Shown here: one piece after another, positions 56,862 to 64,000 of the stretch
Layout: each line of letters begins with the position of its first letter
How positions within the stretch are numbered: position 1 is the first letter of the stretch
Origin: Caballeronia sp. NK8
GTDB taxonomy: Bacteria; Pseudomonadota; Gammaproteobacteria; Burkholderiales; Burkholderiaceae
Assembly (NCBI RefSeq): GCF_018408855.1
Contig: NZ_AP024322.1
Location: 1,736,001 to 1,800,000 of the forward strand
DNA: 64,000 bases
Direction: 5' to 3'
Position numbers and translations under genes: made by a program
Notes under the pieces: model-generated
The model's database searches: none
What the model was told of the DNA's origin: nothing
What the model saw: only the letters and a program-made list of their open reading frames with translations

Positions 56862-57263
56862 ATGGTGCTGTTCGACGATTTGAGAGATAACGAGTGGGCG
56901 CTAGTTGAGGCGTTGTTCTGTTCCGAGCCGGCGCGTAGCGAGCGGCGCGGACGGCCGCGCGTCGAGGCGCGAGCCGTGGTCAACGCGGTGTTGTGGGTGC
57001 TGTCGACGGGCGAAGGCTGGTCGAAGCTGCCCGGACGCTATCCGTCGCCGCCGACCTGCCGCCGTCGCTTTGACGAGTGGCAAGCGGACGGCACGCTGGC
57101 CGAGATCGTGAAGCGCCTTTCCAGCAACGGCCGTGAAGTGTCGTTGCGCGGGCGCATCGGTTCGAGCGCCGCGAAGCCGCCGGCACCGCCGAGCCGCGAT
57201 CGCCTGCGCGGCGCATTCTGGACCAACCCGGAATCGTGGCGCGCGCCGGCCAAGATGGCCTGA
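56862..57263 (+). CDS. Stand-alone DUF4096 (transposase N-terminal-like) protein, second copy
   Basis: A 133-residue protein with the same architecture as the one at 29109: LRDNEWALVEALFCSEP, GRPRVEARAVVNAVLWVLST, then WSKLPGRYPSPPTCRRRFDE. Only the DNA-binding DUF4096 part of an IS5-type transposase is present, and the DDE domain is missing. A basic Pro/Ala-rich tail replaces it. GAGGTGA lies at good spacing before the ATG. The two proteins are related but clearly diverged, so this is not a recent copy. Domesticated regulator is the best guess. Confidence 0.75.
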   Translation: MVLFDDLRDNEWALVEALFCSEPARSERRGRPRVEARAVVNAVLWVLSTGEGWSKLPGRYPSPPTCRRRFDEWQADGTLAEIVKRLSSNGREVSLRGRIGSSAAKPPAPPSRDRLRGAFWTNPESWRAPAKMA

Positions 57264-57560
57264 GCGTCTCCATTTCTGCCGGAGCCGGCCCTCGCCGGCT
57301 TCGCTGAGAAATTTCATCCGCTCGCGCAGACCACGCCCTGCGCGGGTTTTCCTCTCCGCCGAAATCAGCGCCCCGGGCTATCGTGCCCTTGCGCGCCATG
57401 ACCGGCTGCGTGGCCGCCGATGTTACCTCGTAACACGGGCAAGCCGCGCGCGGCCCACGGCGAAACAACTCTTTACCATTCCTTACAGCGCTCCGGCGGC
57501 TCGAAGCATAGCTTGGTGAGTGATCGAACAAGCCTCACGAAGGCTTCGAGGATTTCCACC

Positions 57561-57818
57561 ATGAAGGCATCGACTCTGCTCGTCCACGGCGCTTTCATCG
57601 CCCTCACGAGCACTGCGGCGATGAGCCAGGCACAACCTCCGCCTCCGGCTTCCGATTTCCATGTGAGCACGAAGGCTTCGATGGCCGCGTCGCAGAACGC
57701 CGGCCGCAATCGCGACGCTTCGCCTCCCGCTCCGCGTGGCGATCTGCGGGGAGACATCGCGAGTAACGTCCGCGCTCGCCCTGATCCAGAGCGGGAGTCG
57801 CGCTCGCAACATCATTGA
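57561..57818 (+). CDS. Small exported protein
   Basis: An 85-residue protein with a signal peptide (KASTLLVHGAFIALTSTAAM, then SQAQ as cleavage region). The mature part is short, polar and Pro-, Ser- and Arg-rich, and probably disordered. I do not recognise it. GAGGA precedes the ATG at good spacing, and a terminator about 105 bp downstream supports a transcription unit here. Confidence 0.55.
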   Translation: MKASTLLVHGAFIALTSTAAMSQAQPPPPASDFHVSTKASMAASQNAGRNRDASPPAPRGDLRGDIASNVRARPDPERESRSQHH

Positions 57819-57923
57819 GCTTGCGTCACGACGTCGAACGATCTTGCGCATGCGCGGAACCACTCCGGCGCGCGCCAGTCACATCCAATGCCATGAACAG
57901 CGTGGCAACAGTGAGATCCGGTC

Positions 57924-57956
57924 TGCCCGTGTCCTTCGCGATACGGGCATTTTTTT
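57924..57956 (+). terminator. Rho-independent terminator after the small exported protein gene
   Basis: TGCCCGT (57924-57930) and ACGGGCA (57943-57949) enclose a 12-base loop and are followed by seven T. Confidence 0.8.
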
Positions 57957-58063
57957 GGCCGTGCCACAAACCCAGGCCGTTTGTCAGCCTTTTTCGTTCG
58001 ACGACAATGTACCCTCGACCCAAACGTCGACTGTCGACCGCGTCCGGACGTGCCAGGCAGTCC

Positions 58064-58375
58064 CTAGACTCGCGCCTCCAGAACCGCTTCCTGACCACCG
58101 AACGTGTAGCGTTCCGCGCGGCGCAAATCCCAGTCGCTGGAGCGCTCGTCGCGGCAAAGCCGGGAAAACTCATGCTTGCCGCGATCGGTGACCACCGCGA
58201 TGTCGACCGGTGCATGAAATCCCGGCGCGGGCGCCACGGTGCGCTGCCGTGCGAGTTCGAGCAAGCCGAGCGCGCGCAAGAGATCGAATACGTTGGGGCG
58301 TTTCGCCCAAGGAACCTGACGATACTGCGCTCGGCGAAGTGCCTCGAGTACAACTTCGTTGGAATACGTGGTCAT
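58064..58375 (-). CDS. Hypothetical protein
   Basis: A 103-residue soluble protein that I do not recognise. It begins MTTYSNEVVLEALRRAQYRQ, then PNVFDLLRALGLLELARQRT and APVDIAVVTDRGKHEFSRLC. The layout (helices, then a strand-rich end) could suit a small winged helix, but this is weak. AGGAAG lies before the ATG at 58375. It converges with the small exported protein gene. Confidence 0.6.
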   Translation of the reverse strand: MTTYSNEVVLEALRRAQYRQVPWAKRPNVFDLLRALGLLELARQRTVAPAPGFHAPVDIAVVTDRGKHEFSRLCRDERSSDWDLRRAERYTFGGQEAVLEARV

Positions 58376-58621
58376 CTCGTTCTTTCTTCCTGTGCAGCCA
58401 TGACGACGCTCGTGACGGTCGCACGACGGTCCGCGACGTCGACTAAACGCGGCGCGCCGAATTCCGTCTGCGAAGCCAACTGAATGAATCACAGTCGAAT
58501 GTTTGGCCGCCGCTTGCGTTAGGTGCTGCTTTCTATTACAAGCCCCCGTTGAGAGCGCGCTGATCACGCGCTTTACTGCGACACCGCCGATGCGTTCCGA
58601 AGTACGCGATGACGGAACGAA

Positions 58622-59371
58622 TTGCCCTTAAACCAATACGTTACCCCAATCAAATTGGTTCTATTCACTTTATTGCTGCTTTTTTTTGCATTATTTGCGC
58701 TATGGCGACGCCGCCGCGCGCAGATCGCGATTGTCGTGGCGGCGCTTGCGTGGGCCATCGGCGCGGGCTGGCTGGCGACTCCCCTGCTCGACCTCGCCCA
58801 ACATGGCTATCGTCAGACGGACATGCCGGCATTCGCGCCCAACACGACGATCGTGCTGATGGGCGGCGGCACGGATCGCAGCGGCCCGGAACTCGTCCCG
58901 AAGCACAACGCGATACGGCGCATCGCCGCCGTGGCGACGCTGTACCGGCAGTGCCGCCAGACCGGCGCCTCGTGCAAGGTGATCCTGAGCGGCGGCGATC
59001 CGCAGCGCCACGGTCAGGCCGAAGCCGATAACTACGCACCTTACGTGCTCGCTGAAGGCATCGCGCCCGGCGATCTCGTGCGCGAGAACCAGAGCCTCAA
59101 TACCTACGAGAACGCACGCAACGTGGCCGCCATTCTGGGCGCCGCACATGACAACCGTTTGATCGTCGTCACATCGGCGTATCACATGCGGCGCTCAATG
59201 CGCGCCTTCGAAGCGTTCGGCTATACGCCCGCGCCCTACGTGTCCGATGTGCGAAGCTACCGTGCCACGTTCTTTCCGCGCATTCGGGGCTTCACGAACA
59301 GCGAACTCGCCATGCACGAACTGGTGGGACTGGCGCGCTTCGATGTCTACCGCTGGCTGCATCTTTATTGA
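58622..59371 (+). CDS. YdcF family protein (DUF218)
   Basis: A 249-residue membrane-anchored protein. Two hydrophobic segments occupy about residues 10-55. The DUF218 domain follows, with NTTIVLMGGGTDRSG, CKVILSGGDPQRHGQAEADN, SLNTYENARNVAAILG and VVTSAYHMRRSMRAFEAFGY. Relatives such as SanA and YdcF act in envelope barrier function, but the reaction is unknown. No ATG is available: the frame opens after a stop, and the first start-like codon is TTG at 58622, with only a weak ribosome binding site. Confidence 0.85.
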   Translation: MPLNQYVTPIKLVLFTLLLLFFALFALWRRRRAQIAIVVAALAWAIGAGWLATPLLDLAQHGYRQTDMPAFAPNTTIVLMGGGTDRSGPELVPKHNAIRRIAAVATLYRQCRQTGASCKVILSGGDPQRHGQAEADNYAPYVLAEGIAPGDLVRENQSLNTYENARNVAAILGAAHDNRLIVVTSAYHMRRSMRAFEAFGYTPAPYVSDVRSYRATFFPRIRGFTNSELAMHELVGLARFDVYRWLHLY

Positions 59372-59623
59372 TCACGAGTCTTCCCGACAAAATGCAATGA
59401 TAAGCACTCTGAAGTAATCCGCTCGATCCGCTGGCTTCAAATCGACGCACGACACACCGTTGCCCGATTCCGGGCTTATCATTCGGTTTGTCTGATCGTC
59501 ACGCGCGCAGGATCGGCGCACGACGTCTCGCGCAGCAGCGGGAGCGATTTTTGCTCAGACAAAGCGTCATTCCACTGGATCTGACAGGCAAATTCCGGGT
59601 TCAACTACTACTAGGAGGTAACA

Positions 59624-59869
59624 ATGAAGAAAGTGTCCCTGGCTGTTCTGTTGTCCCTCAGCGCGGTCGCATCGGGCGCGTATGCCCAGAGCGATCAGGG
59701 CGTGATGATGAGCACCGATCCCGCGAAGATCGCTGACATCGAATCGCGCGCGCAAACCTTGCAGACGCAGCAGGACAACGCGCAAAGCGCCCGCATGCAG
59801 GCGCCCGCGCACAAATCGATGCAACACAAGAAATCGCACGGCAAGCCGGCGTCCGGCTCGAGCCAGTAA
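59624..59869 (+). CDS. Small exported protein with a Lys/His-rich tail
   Basis: An 81-residue protein with a clear signal peptide (MKKVSLAVLLSLSAVASGAYA, cut after AYA). The mature 60 residues are Gln-, Ala-, Lys- and His-rich (MQHKKSHGKPASGSSQ at the end). I do not recognise a family. A near-perfect AGGAGGT ribosome binding site suggests high translation. It could be a small periplasmic or metal-binding protein, but this is a guess. Confidence 0.75.
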   Translation: MKKVSLAVLLSLSAVASGAYAQSDQGVMMSTDPAKIADIESRAQTLQTQQDNAQSARMQAPAHKSMQHKKSHGKPASGSSQ

Positions 59870-59902
59870 GTCCGGCCTTCGGTAAGGCGCGGGGCCATTC
59901 AC

Positions 59903-59936
59903 GCCGCGTTGGGTCGATGCATCGATCCAACGCGGC
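59903..59936. terminator. Long hairpin between convergent genes
   Basis: A 16-bp stem with one G-T wobble (59903-59918 with 59921-59936) lies between the small exported protein gene and the convergent gamma-glutamylcyclotransferase gene. No T-run follows, so it may act as a weak two-way terminator. Confidence 0.55.
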
Positions 59937-59973
59937 GCGGACCTTTATTGATAAGGCCCGCGGCGCTGCGACG

Positions 59974-60390
59974 TCACGCGCGCGAAGCCCGATGCGCCAC
60001 CCAGTCGCCGCTCTCGATACGCGGCCGACCCGTCGCGGCAGCCGCCGCAACCGGATAGATCAGGCAATCGATCCGATCCTTTCTGCCCTCGACATCGACT
60101 TCCACATGCAGGCGATGCGAACGGAACAGGCCTTCCACCCCCGGATACACCTCCTCGATCTCGTCGAGCACCGGCACGAGCGCGTCGTCGATCCGGTAGA
60201 CATCGCCGCGAATCGGCGCGCCTGACTCGTCGATCACCAGCCCTGGATACGTTCCGAAGTCGAAAAGCCGCCCGTGAACGTGCGCGGCGCCGAGCCATTC
60301 GGGTGTCGCGATGTCGTGCCGCTCGGCGGCGCGGTTGATATCGTTGACTTCGCCCGCGCGCAGCGTGCCGTAGACAAAAACGTATTGCAT
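59974..60390 (-). CDS. Gamma-glutamylcyclotransferase family protein
   Basis: A 138-residue single-domain protein. The substrate-binding loop YGTLRAGE is at 7-14, and the catalytic Glu is most likely Glu 79 in VLDEIEEVYPG. Family enzymes release 5-oxoproline from gamma-glutamyl amino acids or related amides. The start at 60390 (MQYVFVYGTLR) fits the family. It is divergent from the AraC gene, with 133 bp between them. Confidence 0.87.
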   Translation of the reverse strand: MQYVFVYGTLRAGEVNDINRAAERHDIATPEWLGAAHVHGRLFDFGTYPGLVIDESGAPIRGDVYRIDDALVPVLDEIEEVYPGVEGLFRSHRLHVEVDVEGRKDRIDCLIYPVAAAAATGRPRIESGDWVAHRASRA

Positions 60391-60523
60391 CGAAACAGGC
60401 GCTCCTGACGTCGTAAGGATGAACGACGGCATTATGCGCCGTGCAAAAATCGTGGCACGCCCGCGCACGCGCTTTCGGCTACCATCGGCGCGTGGCTCGA
60501 AGCCCATTTCAACCCCAACCAAC

Positions 60524-61366
60524 ATGGCTACGTTTGTCGAATCCAGATCGTCGAGCGAGGAAGTCGAGCATCTCGACATTCCCATCGAGCATTCGCCGAC
60601 CCTCGATCATCCGATTCGCGTGCGATCGCGGCCGGTTGCCTACGGCGTGCGTATCGCGCTGCACACGCATCCGTGGGCGCAGGTCGCCTACACGTCACGC
60701 GGCGTGCTGCGCGTCGCGACCGTGGATTCAACCTGGATGGTGCCGCCCTCGCGCGCGATCTGGGTGCCGCCCAATGTCACGCACGAAGTGGTGATCGTCG
60801 AGGACGCGTATCTGCGCACGCTCTATGTCGATGCGAGCGTCGTGCCGGCCGGTCTCGGCGCGTGCCGTGTCGTCGAGGTGTCGCCGCTGCTGCGCGAGGT
60901 CATTGCCGCGCTCGACGACGAAACCATTTCCCGCCAGCGCGAGCGGCTGCTGGGCACGCTCGCACTCGACGAGATCATCCGCTCGCAGCCGCTGCCGCTT
61001 TCCGTGCCGATGCCAAACGAGAAGCGTCTGCGCGCCTTGTGCAACGCCGTACTGGCCGATCCATCGCATTCCGATCTCGAACGATGGTCCTCTGAAGCGG
61101 GCGCGAGCACGCGCACCATTGCGCGGCTTTTCAGGCGCGAGCTTGGTGTGAGTTTTTCGCAATGGCGTCAGCAAGCCGTGCTCGCGCGCGCGATTCCGCT
61201 GCTGAGCCAGGGCCGCCCACTTGCGCAAGTCGCGCGTGAGCTCGGCTATCAAAGCCAGAGCGCATTTTCCGCGATGTTCCGTCGTGCGTTCGGCGAAAGC
61301 CCGCGGGCATTTTTCGCGCGTGACGGCCACGATGATCGCGACACGCGCGATGTCGACGGCGCCTGA
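60524..61366 (+). CDS. AraC family transcriptional regulator
   Basis: A 280-residue regulator with an N-terminal cupin-type effector domain (LHTHPWAQVAYTSRGVLRVA, then PPSRAIWVPPNVTHEV) and a C-terminal double helix-turn-helix (STRTIARLFRRELGVSFSQW and VARELGYQSQSAFSAMFRRA). I chose the ATG at 60524. A longer frame from 60419 overlaps the divergent promoter region and adds only basic, low-complexity sequence. The ligand is unknown. It ends 9 bp from the convergent GNAT gene. Confidence 0.88.
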   Translation: MATFVESRSSSEEVEHLDIPIEHSPTLDHPIRVRSRPVAYGVRIALHTHPWAQVAYTSRGVLRVATVDSTWMVPPSRAIWVPPNVTHEVVIVEDAYLRTLYVDASVVPAGLGACRVVEVSPLLREVIAALDDETISRQRERLLGTLALDEIIRSQPLPLSVPMPNEKRLRALCNAVLADPSHSDLERWSSEAGASTRTIARLFRRELGVSFSQWRQQAVLARAIPLLSQGRPLAQVARELGYQSQSAFSAMFRRAFGESPRAFFARDGHDDRDTRDVDGA

Positions 61367-61375
61367 GGCACTGCC

Positions 61376-61840
61376 CTACATACGCCGCACCATATGCCGG
61401 ATGGCCCCGAGCTGCGCGAGCCGCGATCCGGCCGGCCGATAACCCAGACGGGCGTAGAGTCGCGCCGCCGGATTATCGACGAACACTCTCAACTGGCATT
61501 CGGCGAGCCCGCGCGAGCGCGCCCAGCGATGCGCGGTGTTGAGCAGGAACGTCCCCGCACCGCGTCCGCGATAACCCTGCGCGATCTGCACGTCGCGAAT
61601 ATGCAGCGAGTTGTCTTCCTCGGTGACGCGCATCACACCGATCGGCATGCCGTCCGCCTGCAGGATGAAATTCTCGGATTCGCGCCAGCTGGAGAGGAAG
61701 AGATCGCCGCGCCACACGAGATTGTGACGCCGGTAATAGCCGACCATGTTGTCGTGCGTGAGCGCTTCGGCGAAGGCGAAGTCGGCCATGGTCGCCTGGC
61801 GCAGTTGATAGAGCGAGAGGTCTTCGGTCGGATCGAGCAT
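61376..61840 (-). CDS. GNAT family N-acetyltransferase
   Basis: A 154-residue single-domain acetyltransferase. The acetyl-CoA loop lies in VQIAQGYRGRGAGTFLLNTA, and the C-terminal AECQLRVFVDNPAARLYARL with GYRP completes the fold. It likely acetylates a small molecule or a peptide amine. It stands alone, convergent with the AraC gene and separated from the tRNA cluster by a terminator. Confidence 0.88.
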   Translation of the reverse strand: MLDPTEDLSLYQLRQATMADFAFAEALTHDNMVGYYRRHNLVWRGDLFLSSWRESENFILQADGMPIGVMRVTEEDNSLHIRDVQIAQGYRGRGAGTFLLNTAHRWARSRGLAECQLRVFVDNPAARLYARLGYRPAGSRLAQLGAIRHMVRRM

Positions 61841-61951
61841 CGCACGGGCACGAGAACAAGTGCCTAAACACTAAGACAGTGCGCGCGGACTGGCAATGGC
61901 CATTATTACGGCCCCGAGGCAGGCCAGTAGCGGAACGGGGAAAACGCGGGC

Positions 61952-61979
61952 AAAAAAAATCCAGCCGGAAGGCTGGATT
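61952..61979 (-). terminator. Terminator of the tRNA cluster
   Basis: On the minus strand a 9-bp stem (61979-61971 with 61966-61958) with a TTCC loop is followed by about eight T. It lies 16 bp after the CCA end of the last tRNA-Asp. Confidence 0.9.
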
Positions 61980-61994
61980 TCTCGAACAACGATT

Positions 61995-62071
61995 TGGCGG
62001 AGCGGACGGGACTCGAACCCGCGACCCCCGGCGTGACAGGCCGGTATTCTAACCAACTGAACTACCGCTCC
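61995..62071 (-). tRNA. tRNA-Asp(GTC), distal copy
   Basis: A 77-nt tRNA with encoded CCA. The anticodon loop CTGTCAC gives GTC, which reads aspartate codons. It is identical in sequence to the copy at 62288. Confidence 0.97.
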
Positions 62072-62140
62072 ACTTCTTTTCATCGATTCGCAGTGTCATC
62101 TGCGAGTCTTGCAGCGCTTTACTGGCAGCCGCCGATGTTC

Positions 62141-62216
62141 TGGCGTCCCCTAGGGGATTCGAACCCCTGTACTCACCGTGAAAGGGTGATGTCCTAGGCC
62201 TCTAGACGAAGGGGAC
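62141..62216 (-). tRNA. tRNA-Glu(TTC), distal copy
   Basis: A 76-nt tRNA with encoded CCA and anticodon TTC. It matches the copy at 62434. It lies 69 bp before tRNA-Asp on the minus strand. Confidence 0.97.
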
Positions 62217-62241
62217 TTCAACTTCTACACACTTTGCGGCG

Positions 62242-62267
62242 AAAAAAAACCGGCTCTCATTAGCCGG
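62242..62267 (-). terminator. Terminator between the two Asp-Glu units
   Basis: On the minus strand CCGGCT and AGCCGG enclose a six-base loop and are followed by eight T (62249-62242). It comes 21 bp after the first tRNA-Asp, so the distal unit depends on read-through or on a promoter of its own that I cannot see clearly. Confidence 0.8.
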
Positions 62268-62287
62268 AGTGTTCCTGCTCGCAAGTT

Positions 62288-62364
62288 TGGCGGAGCGGAC
62301 GGGACTCGAACCCGCGACCCCCGGCGTGACAGGCCGGTATTCTAACCAACTGAACTACCGCTCC
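62288..62364 (-). tRNA. tRNA-Asp(GTC), proximal copy
   Basis: A 77-nt tRNA with encoded CCA and anticodon GTC, identical to the copy at 61995. Confidence 0.97.
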
Positions 62365-62433
62365 ACTTCTCTTCATCGATTCGCAGTGTCACTTGCGAAT
62401 CTTGCAGCGCTTTACTAGCAGCCGCCGATGTTC

Positions 62434-62509
62434 TGGCGTCCCCTAGGGGATTCGAACCCCTGTACTCACCGTGAAAGGGTGATGTCCTAGGCCTCTAGAC
62501 GAAGGGGAC
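62434..62509 (-). tRNA. tRNA-Glu(TTC), proximal copy
   Basis: A 76-nt tRNA with encoded CCA and anticodon TTC. The gene for its synthetase, gltX, lies about 390 bp upstream on the same strand. Confidence 0.97.
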
Positions 62510-62585
62510 AGAAACTTGTGATTCTGTCTTTACCGCTGTTTCGCTGATCTGCTCATTTACTTGCCGCATATCAGCGAAGACCGAA

Positions 62586-62614
62586 ATTCTATACAACTTC
62601 ATGCTGCTTGTGAA
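62586..62614 (-). promoter_or_regulatory. Candidate promoter of tRNA-Glu-Asp
   Basis: On the minus strand TTCACA (62614-62609) and TAGAAT (62591-62586) are separated by 17 bp, about 75 bp before the tRNA-Glu. A 9-bp inverted repeat (TTCGCTGAT, 62540-62548 with 62570-62578) follows in the leader. Confidence 0.6.
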
Positions 62615-62672
62615 GTATTTTTTGCGACTTCCGTAACTCCGGAGAACCTGCTTCGCTACTTCATCTGTTCTT

Positions 62673-62748
<76 letters not shown>

Positions 62749-62766
62749 TTGCAGAACAGAAACGAG

Positions 62767-62795
62767 ATTGTATAGGGCGTTTTTGAAGTTGTAAA
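62767..62795 (-). promoter_or_regulatory. Candidate promoter of tRNA-Ala
   Basis: On the minus strand TTTACA (62795-62790) and TACAAT (62772-62767) are separated by 17 bp, 18 bp before the mature tRNA. This makes transcription of the tRNAs independent of gltX. Confidence 0.7.
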
Positions 62796-62898
62796 TACCA
62801 TCTGATGACTGAAGCGAAATTTATTTGCCTCGCTTCCCGCGATCACGCGCAATGGATGACGCGCCGCGCTTTTCGGCCCGCCATCCTTCCCGGCGCGT

Positions 62899-63999
62899 TC
62901 AGCCTGCCGCCTTTTCCAGACGTTTCAACACGGTTTCGCGGCCGAAAAGCATCAACACGGCATCGATCGACGGCGTGTGCGTCGTGCCCGCGACCAGCAG
63001 ACGCACCGGCATCGCGAGTTGCGGCATCTTGAGCTTATGCGCGGTGAGCGTGGCTTTCAGCGCGGCCGAAATCGCCTCCTTGGTCCAGTCGATGTCCGCG
63101 AGCGCCGCACGCAGCTCGGCGATGGCCGGACGCACCGTGTCGGTGACGTGCTGCGCGAAGGCTTCCGGATTGATGGCAGGTTCGCGATAGAACATCGCAG
63201 CGTTATCGGCGATTTCCTTGATCGTCGACGCGCGATCCTTCAGCAGTGCGATCGCCTGATCGAGCGGCGCGCCGCCGTCGATGGCCGCGGCATCGATGCC
63301 CGCCTGCAGCAGGAACGGCCTGGTCAGCTCCGCGAGACGCGCATTGTCCGCTTCCTTGATGTAATGCGCGTTCAGCCAGTTGAGCTTGTCGTGATCGTAC
63401 TGCGCGGGCGACTTGCCGAGATGCTCGAGATCGAACCATTCGACGAACTGTTCGCGCGAGAAAATTTCCGCATCGCCATGCGACCAGCCCAGACGCGCGA
63501 GATAGTTCACCACCGCTTCGGGCAGATAGCCGTTGTCGCGATAGCCCGTCACGCTCATCGCGCCGTGGCGCTTGCTCATCTTCTCGCCCTGCTCGTTCAG
63601 CACCGTGGGCAGATGCGCGTAGACCGGCGCTTCGCCGCCGAGCGCGCGCAGGATGTTGATCTGACGCGGCGTGTTGTTCACGTGATCGTCGCCGCGAATG
63701 ACGTGCGTGATCTTCATGTCGAGATCGTCGACGACCACGCAGAAGTTATAGGTCGGCGTGCCGTCGGGACGCGCGATCACGAGATCGTCGAGTTCGTCGT
63801 TCGAGATTTCGATGTGGCCTTTCACCGCGTCGTCCCACGCGACCGCGCCCGTCAGCGGATTGCGGAAACGCACGACCGGCGTCACGCCCTCCGGCACCGG
63901 CGGCAGCACCTTGCCGGGCTCGGGACGCCACGTGCCGTCGTAGCGCGGCTTTTCGCCCGCGGCGCGCTGGCGCTCGCGCAGCGCGTCGAGTTCTTCCGT
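62899..63999 (-). CDS. gltX: Glutamate-tRNA ligase, 3' part
   Basis: The 366 visible C-terminal residues of glutamyl-tRNA synthetase; the start lies beyond the window. The KMSKR signature sits in [20 protein letters not shown], and [20 protein letters not shown] is typical of the catalytic core. The C-terminal helical anticodon-binding domain is complete. The N-terminal HIGH motif is outside. It charges tRNA-Glu for translation and for tetrapyrrole synthesis through glutamyl-tRNA. Two genes for its tRNA substrate lie just downstream. Confidence 0.95.
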   Translation of the reverse strand, partial: TEELDALRERQRAAGEKPRYDGTWRPEPGKVLPPVPEGVTPVVRFRNPLTGAVAWDDAVKGHIEISNDELDDLVIARPDGTPTYNFCVVVDDLDMKITHVIRGDDHVNNTPRQINILRALGGEAPVYAHLPTVLNEQGEKMSKRHGAMSVTGYRDNGYLPEAVVNYLARLGWSHGDAEIFSREQFVEWFDLEHLGKSPAQYDHDKLNWLNAHYIKEADNARLAELTRPFLLQAGIDAAAIDGGAPLDQAIALLKDRASTIKEIADNAAMFYREPAINPEAFAQHVTDTVRPAIAELRAALADIDWTKEAISAALKATLTAHKLKMPQLAMPVRLLVAGTTHTPSIDAVLMLFGRETVLKRLEKAAG

Positions 64000-64000
64000 C

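Larger units (their letters stand above)
61995..62509 (-). repeat. Tandem duplication of an Asp-Glu tRNA unit
   Basis: The pair tRNA-Glu then tRNA-Asp occurs twice with a period of 293 bp. The 69-bp spacers between Glu and Asp are nearly identical in the two units (five differences), so the duplication includes the spacer and not only the tRNAs. A terminator lies between the units. Confidence 0.9.

Noticed and set aside
61995..62509. A CRISPR-like repeat array
   Set aside because: The repeated units are tRNA genes and their spacers, with only two copies and a 293-bp period.

Overview
The window is high-GC bacterial chromosome from a betaproteobacterium of the Burkholderia sensu lato group, most likely Paraburkholderia or Caballeronia. 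This rests on protein character and on gene order: rimP-nusA-infB-rbfA-truB beside rluB and scpB, odhA-odhB-lpd-zapE beside typA, and rnr-rlmB close to rpiA. Genus and species cannot be fixed by eye. About 50 genes are supported, with seven tRNA genes, and most of the window is core genome.

Layout. 1-5 kb: end of an amino-acid ABC binding-protein gene, its permease, a Gfo/Idh/MocA oxidoreductase, a FadR-type GntR regulator and a GT4 glycosyltransferase. 5-10 kb: an ElaA-like acetyltransferase, a DUF1839 protein, a long gene-poor stretch, then a Crp/Fnr-like regulator paired with an undecaprenyl-phosphate sugar-1-phosphate transferase. 10-17 kb: rpiA, a SirB2-like membrane protein, a lipoprotein amidase joined to an HNH nuclease, rlmB, rnr and two tRNA-Leu(CAG) genes. 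17-29 kb: an unrecognised gene, then a fatty-acid operon (fadE, FabG4-like reductase, MaoC hydratase, thiolase, fadD, DUF1571), surE and a DUF2147 protein. 29-39 kb: a DUF4096 protein, then the 2-oxoglutarate dehydrogenase operon with zapE, and typA. 39-44 kb: MarR regulator and a three-part EmrAB/OMF efflux pump. 44-54 kb: the translation and transcription block truB-rbfA-infB-nusA-rimP, then rluB and scpB. 54-62 kb: a LysR/aminotransferase pair, a second DUF4096 protein, small exported proteins, a YdcF protein, a gamma-glutamylcyclotransferase, an AraC regulator and a GNAT enzyme. 62-64 kb: five tRNA genes, including a tandem Asp-Glu duplication, and gltX, which runs off the window end.

How genes work together. 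The 18.2-27.1 kb operon holds enzymes for activation, first oxidation, hydration, reduction and thiolysis of fatty acids in one transcription unit. The odh operon feeds the TCA cycle. The rimP-nusA-infB operon appears to start at a promoter followed by a leader terminator, which suggests attenuation. The efflux pump probably answers to the adjacent MarR protein.

No wholly new system is obvious. The best leads are two stand-alone DUF4096 proteins that look like domesticated transposase fragments, the HNH nuclease gene overlapping a peptidoglycan amidase gene, the rimP leader terminator, a 17-bp perfect palindrome before the GntR gene, strong hairpins in each odh operon junction, and the tRNA Asp-Glu duplication with a terminator between the copies.
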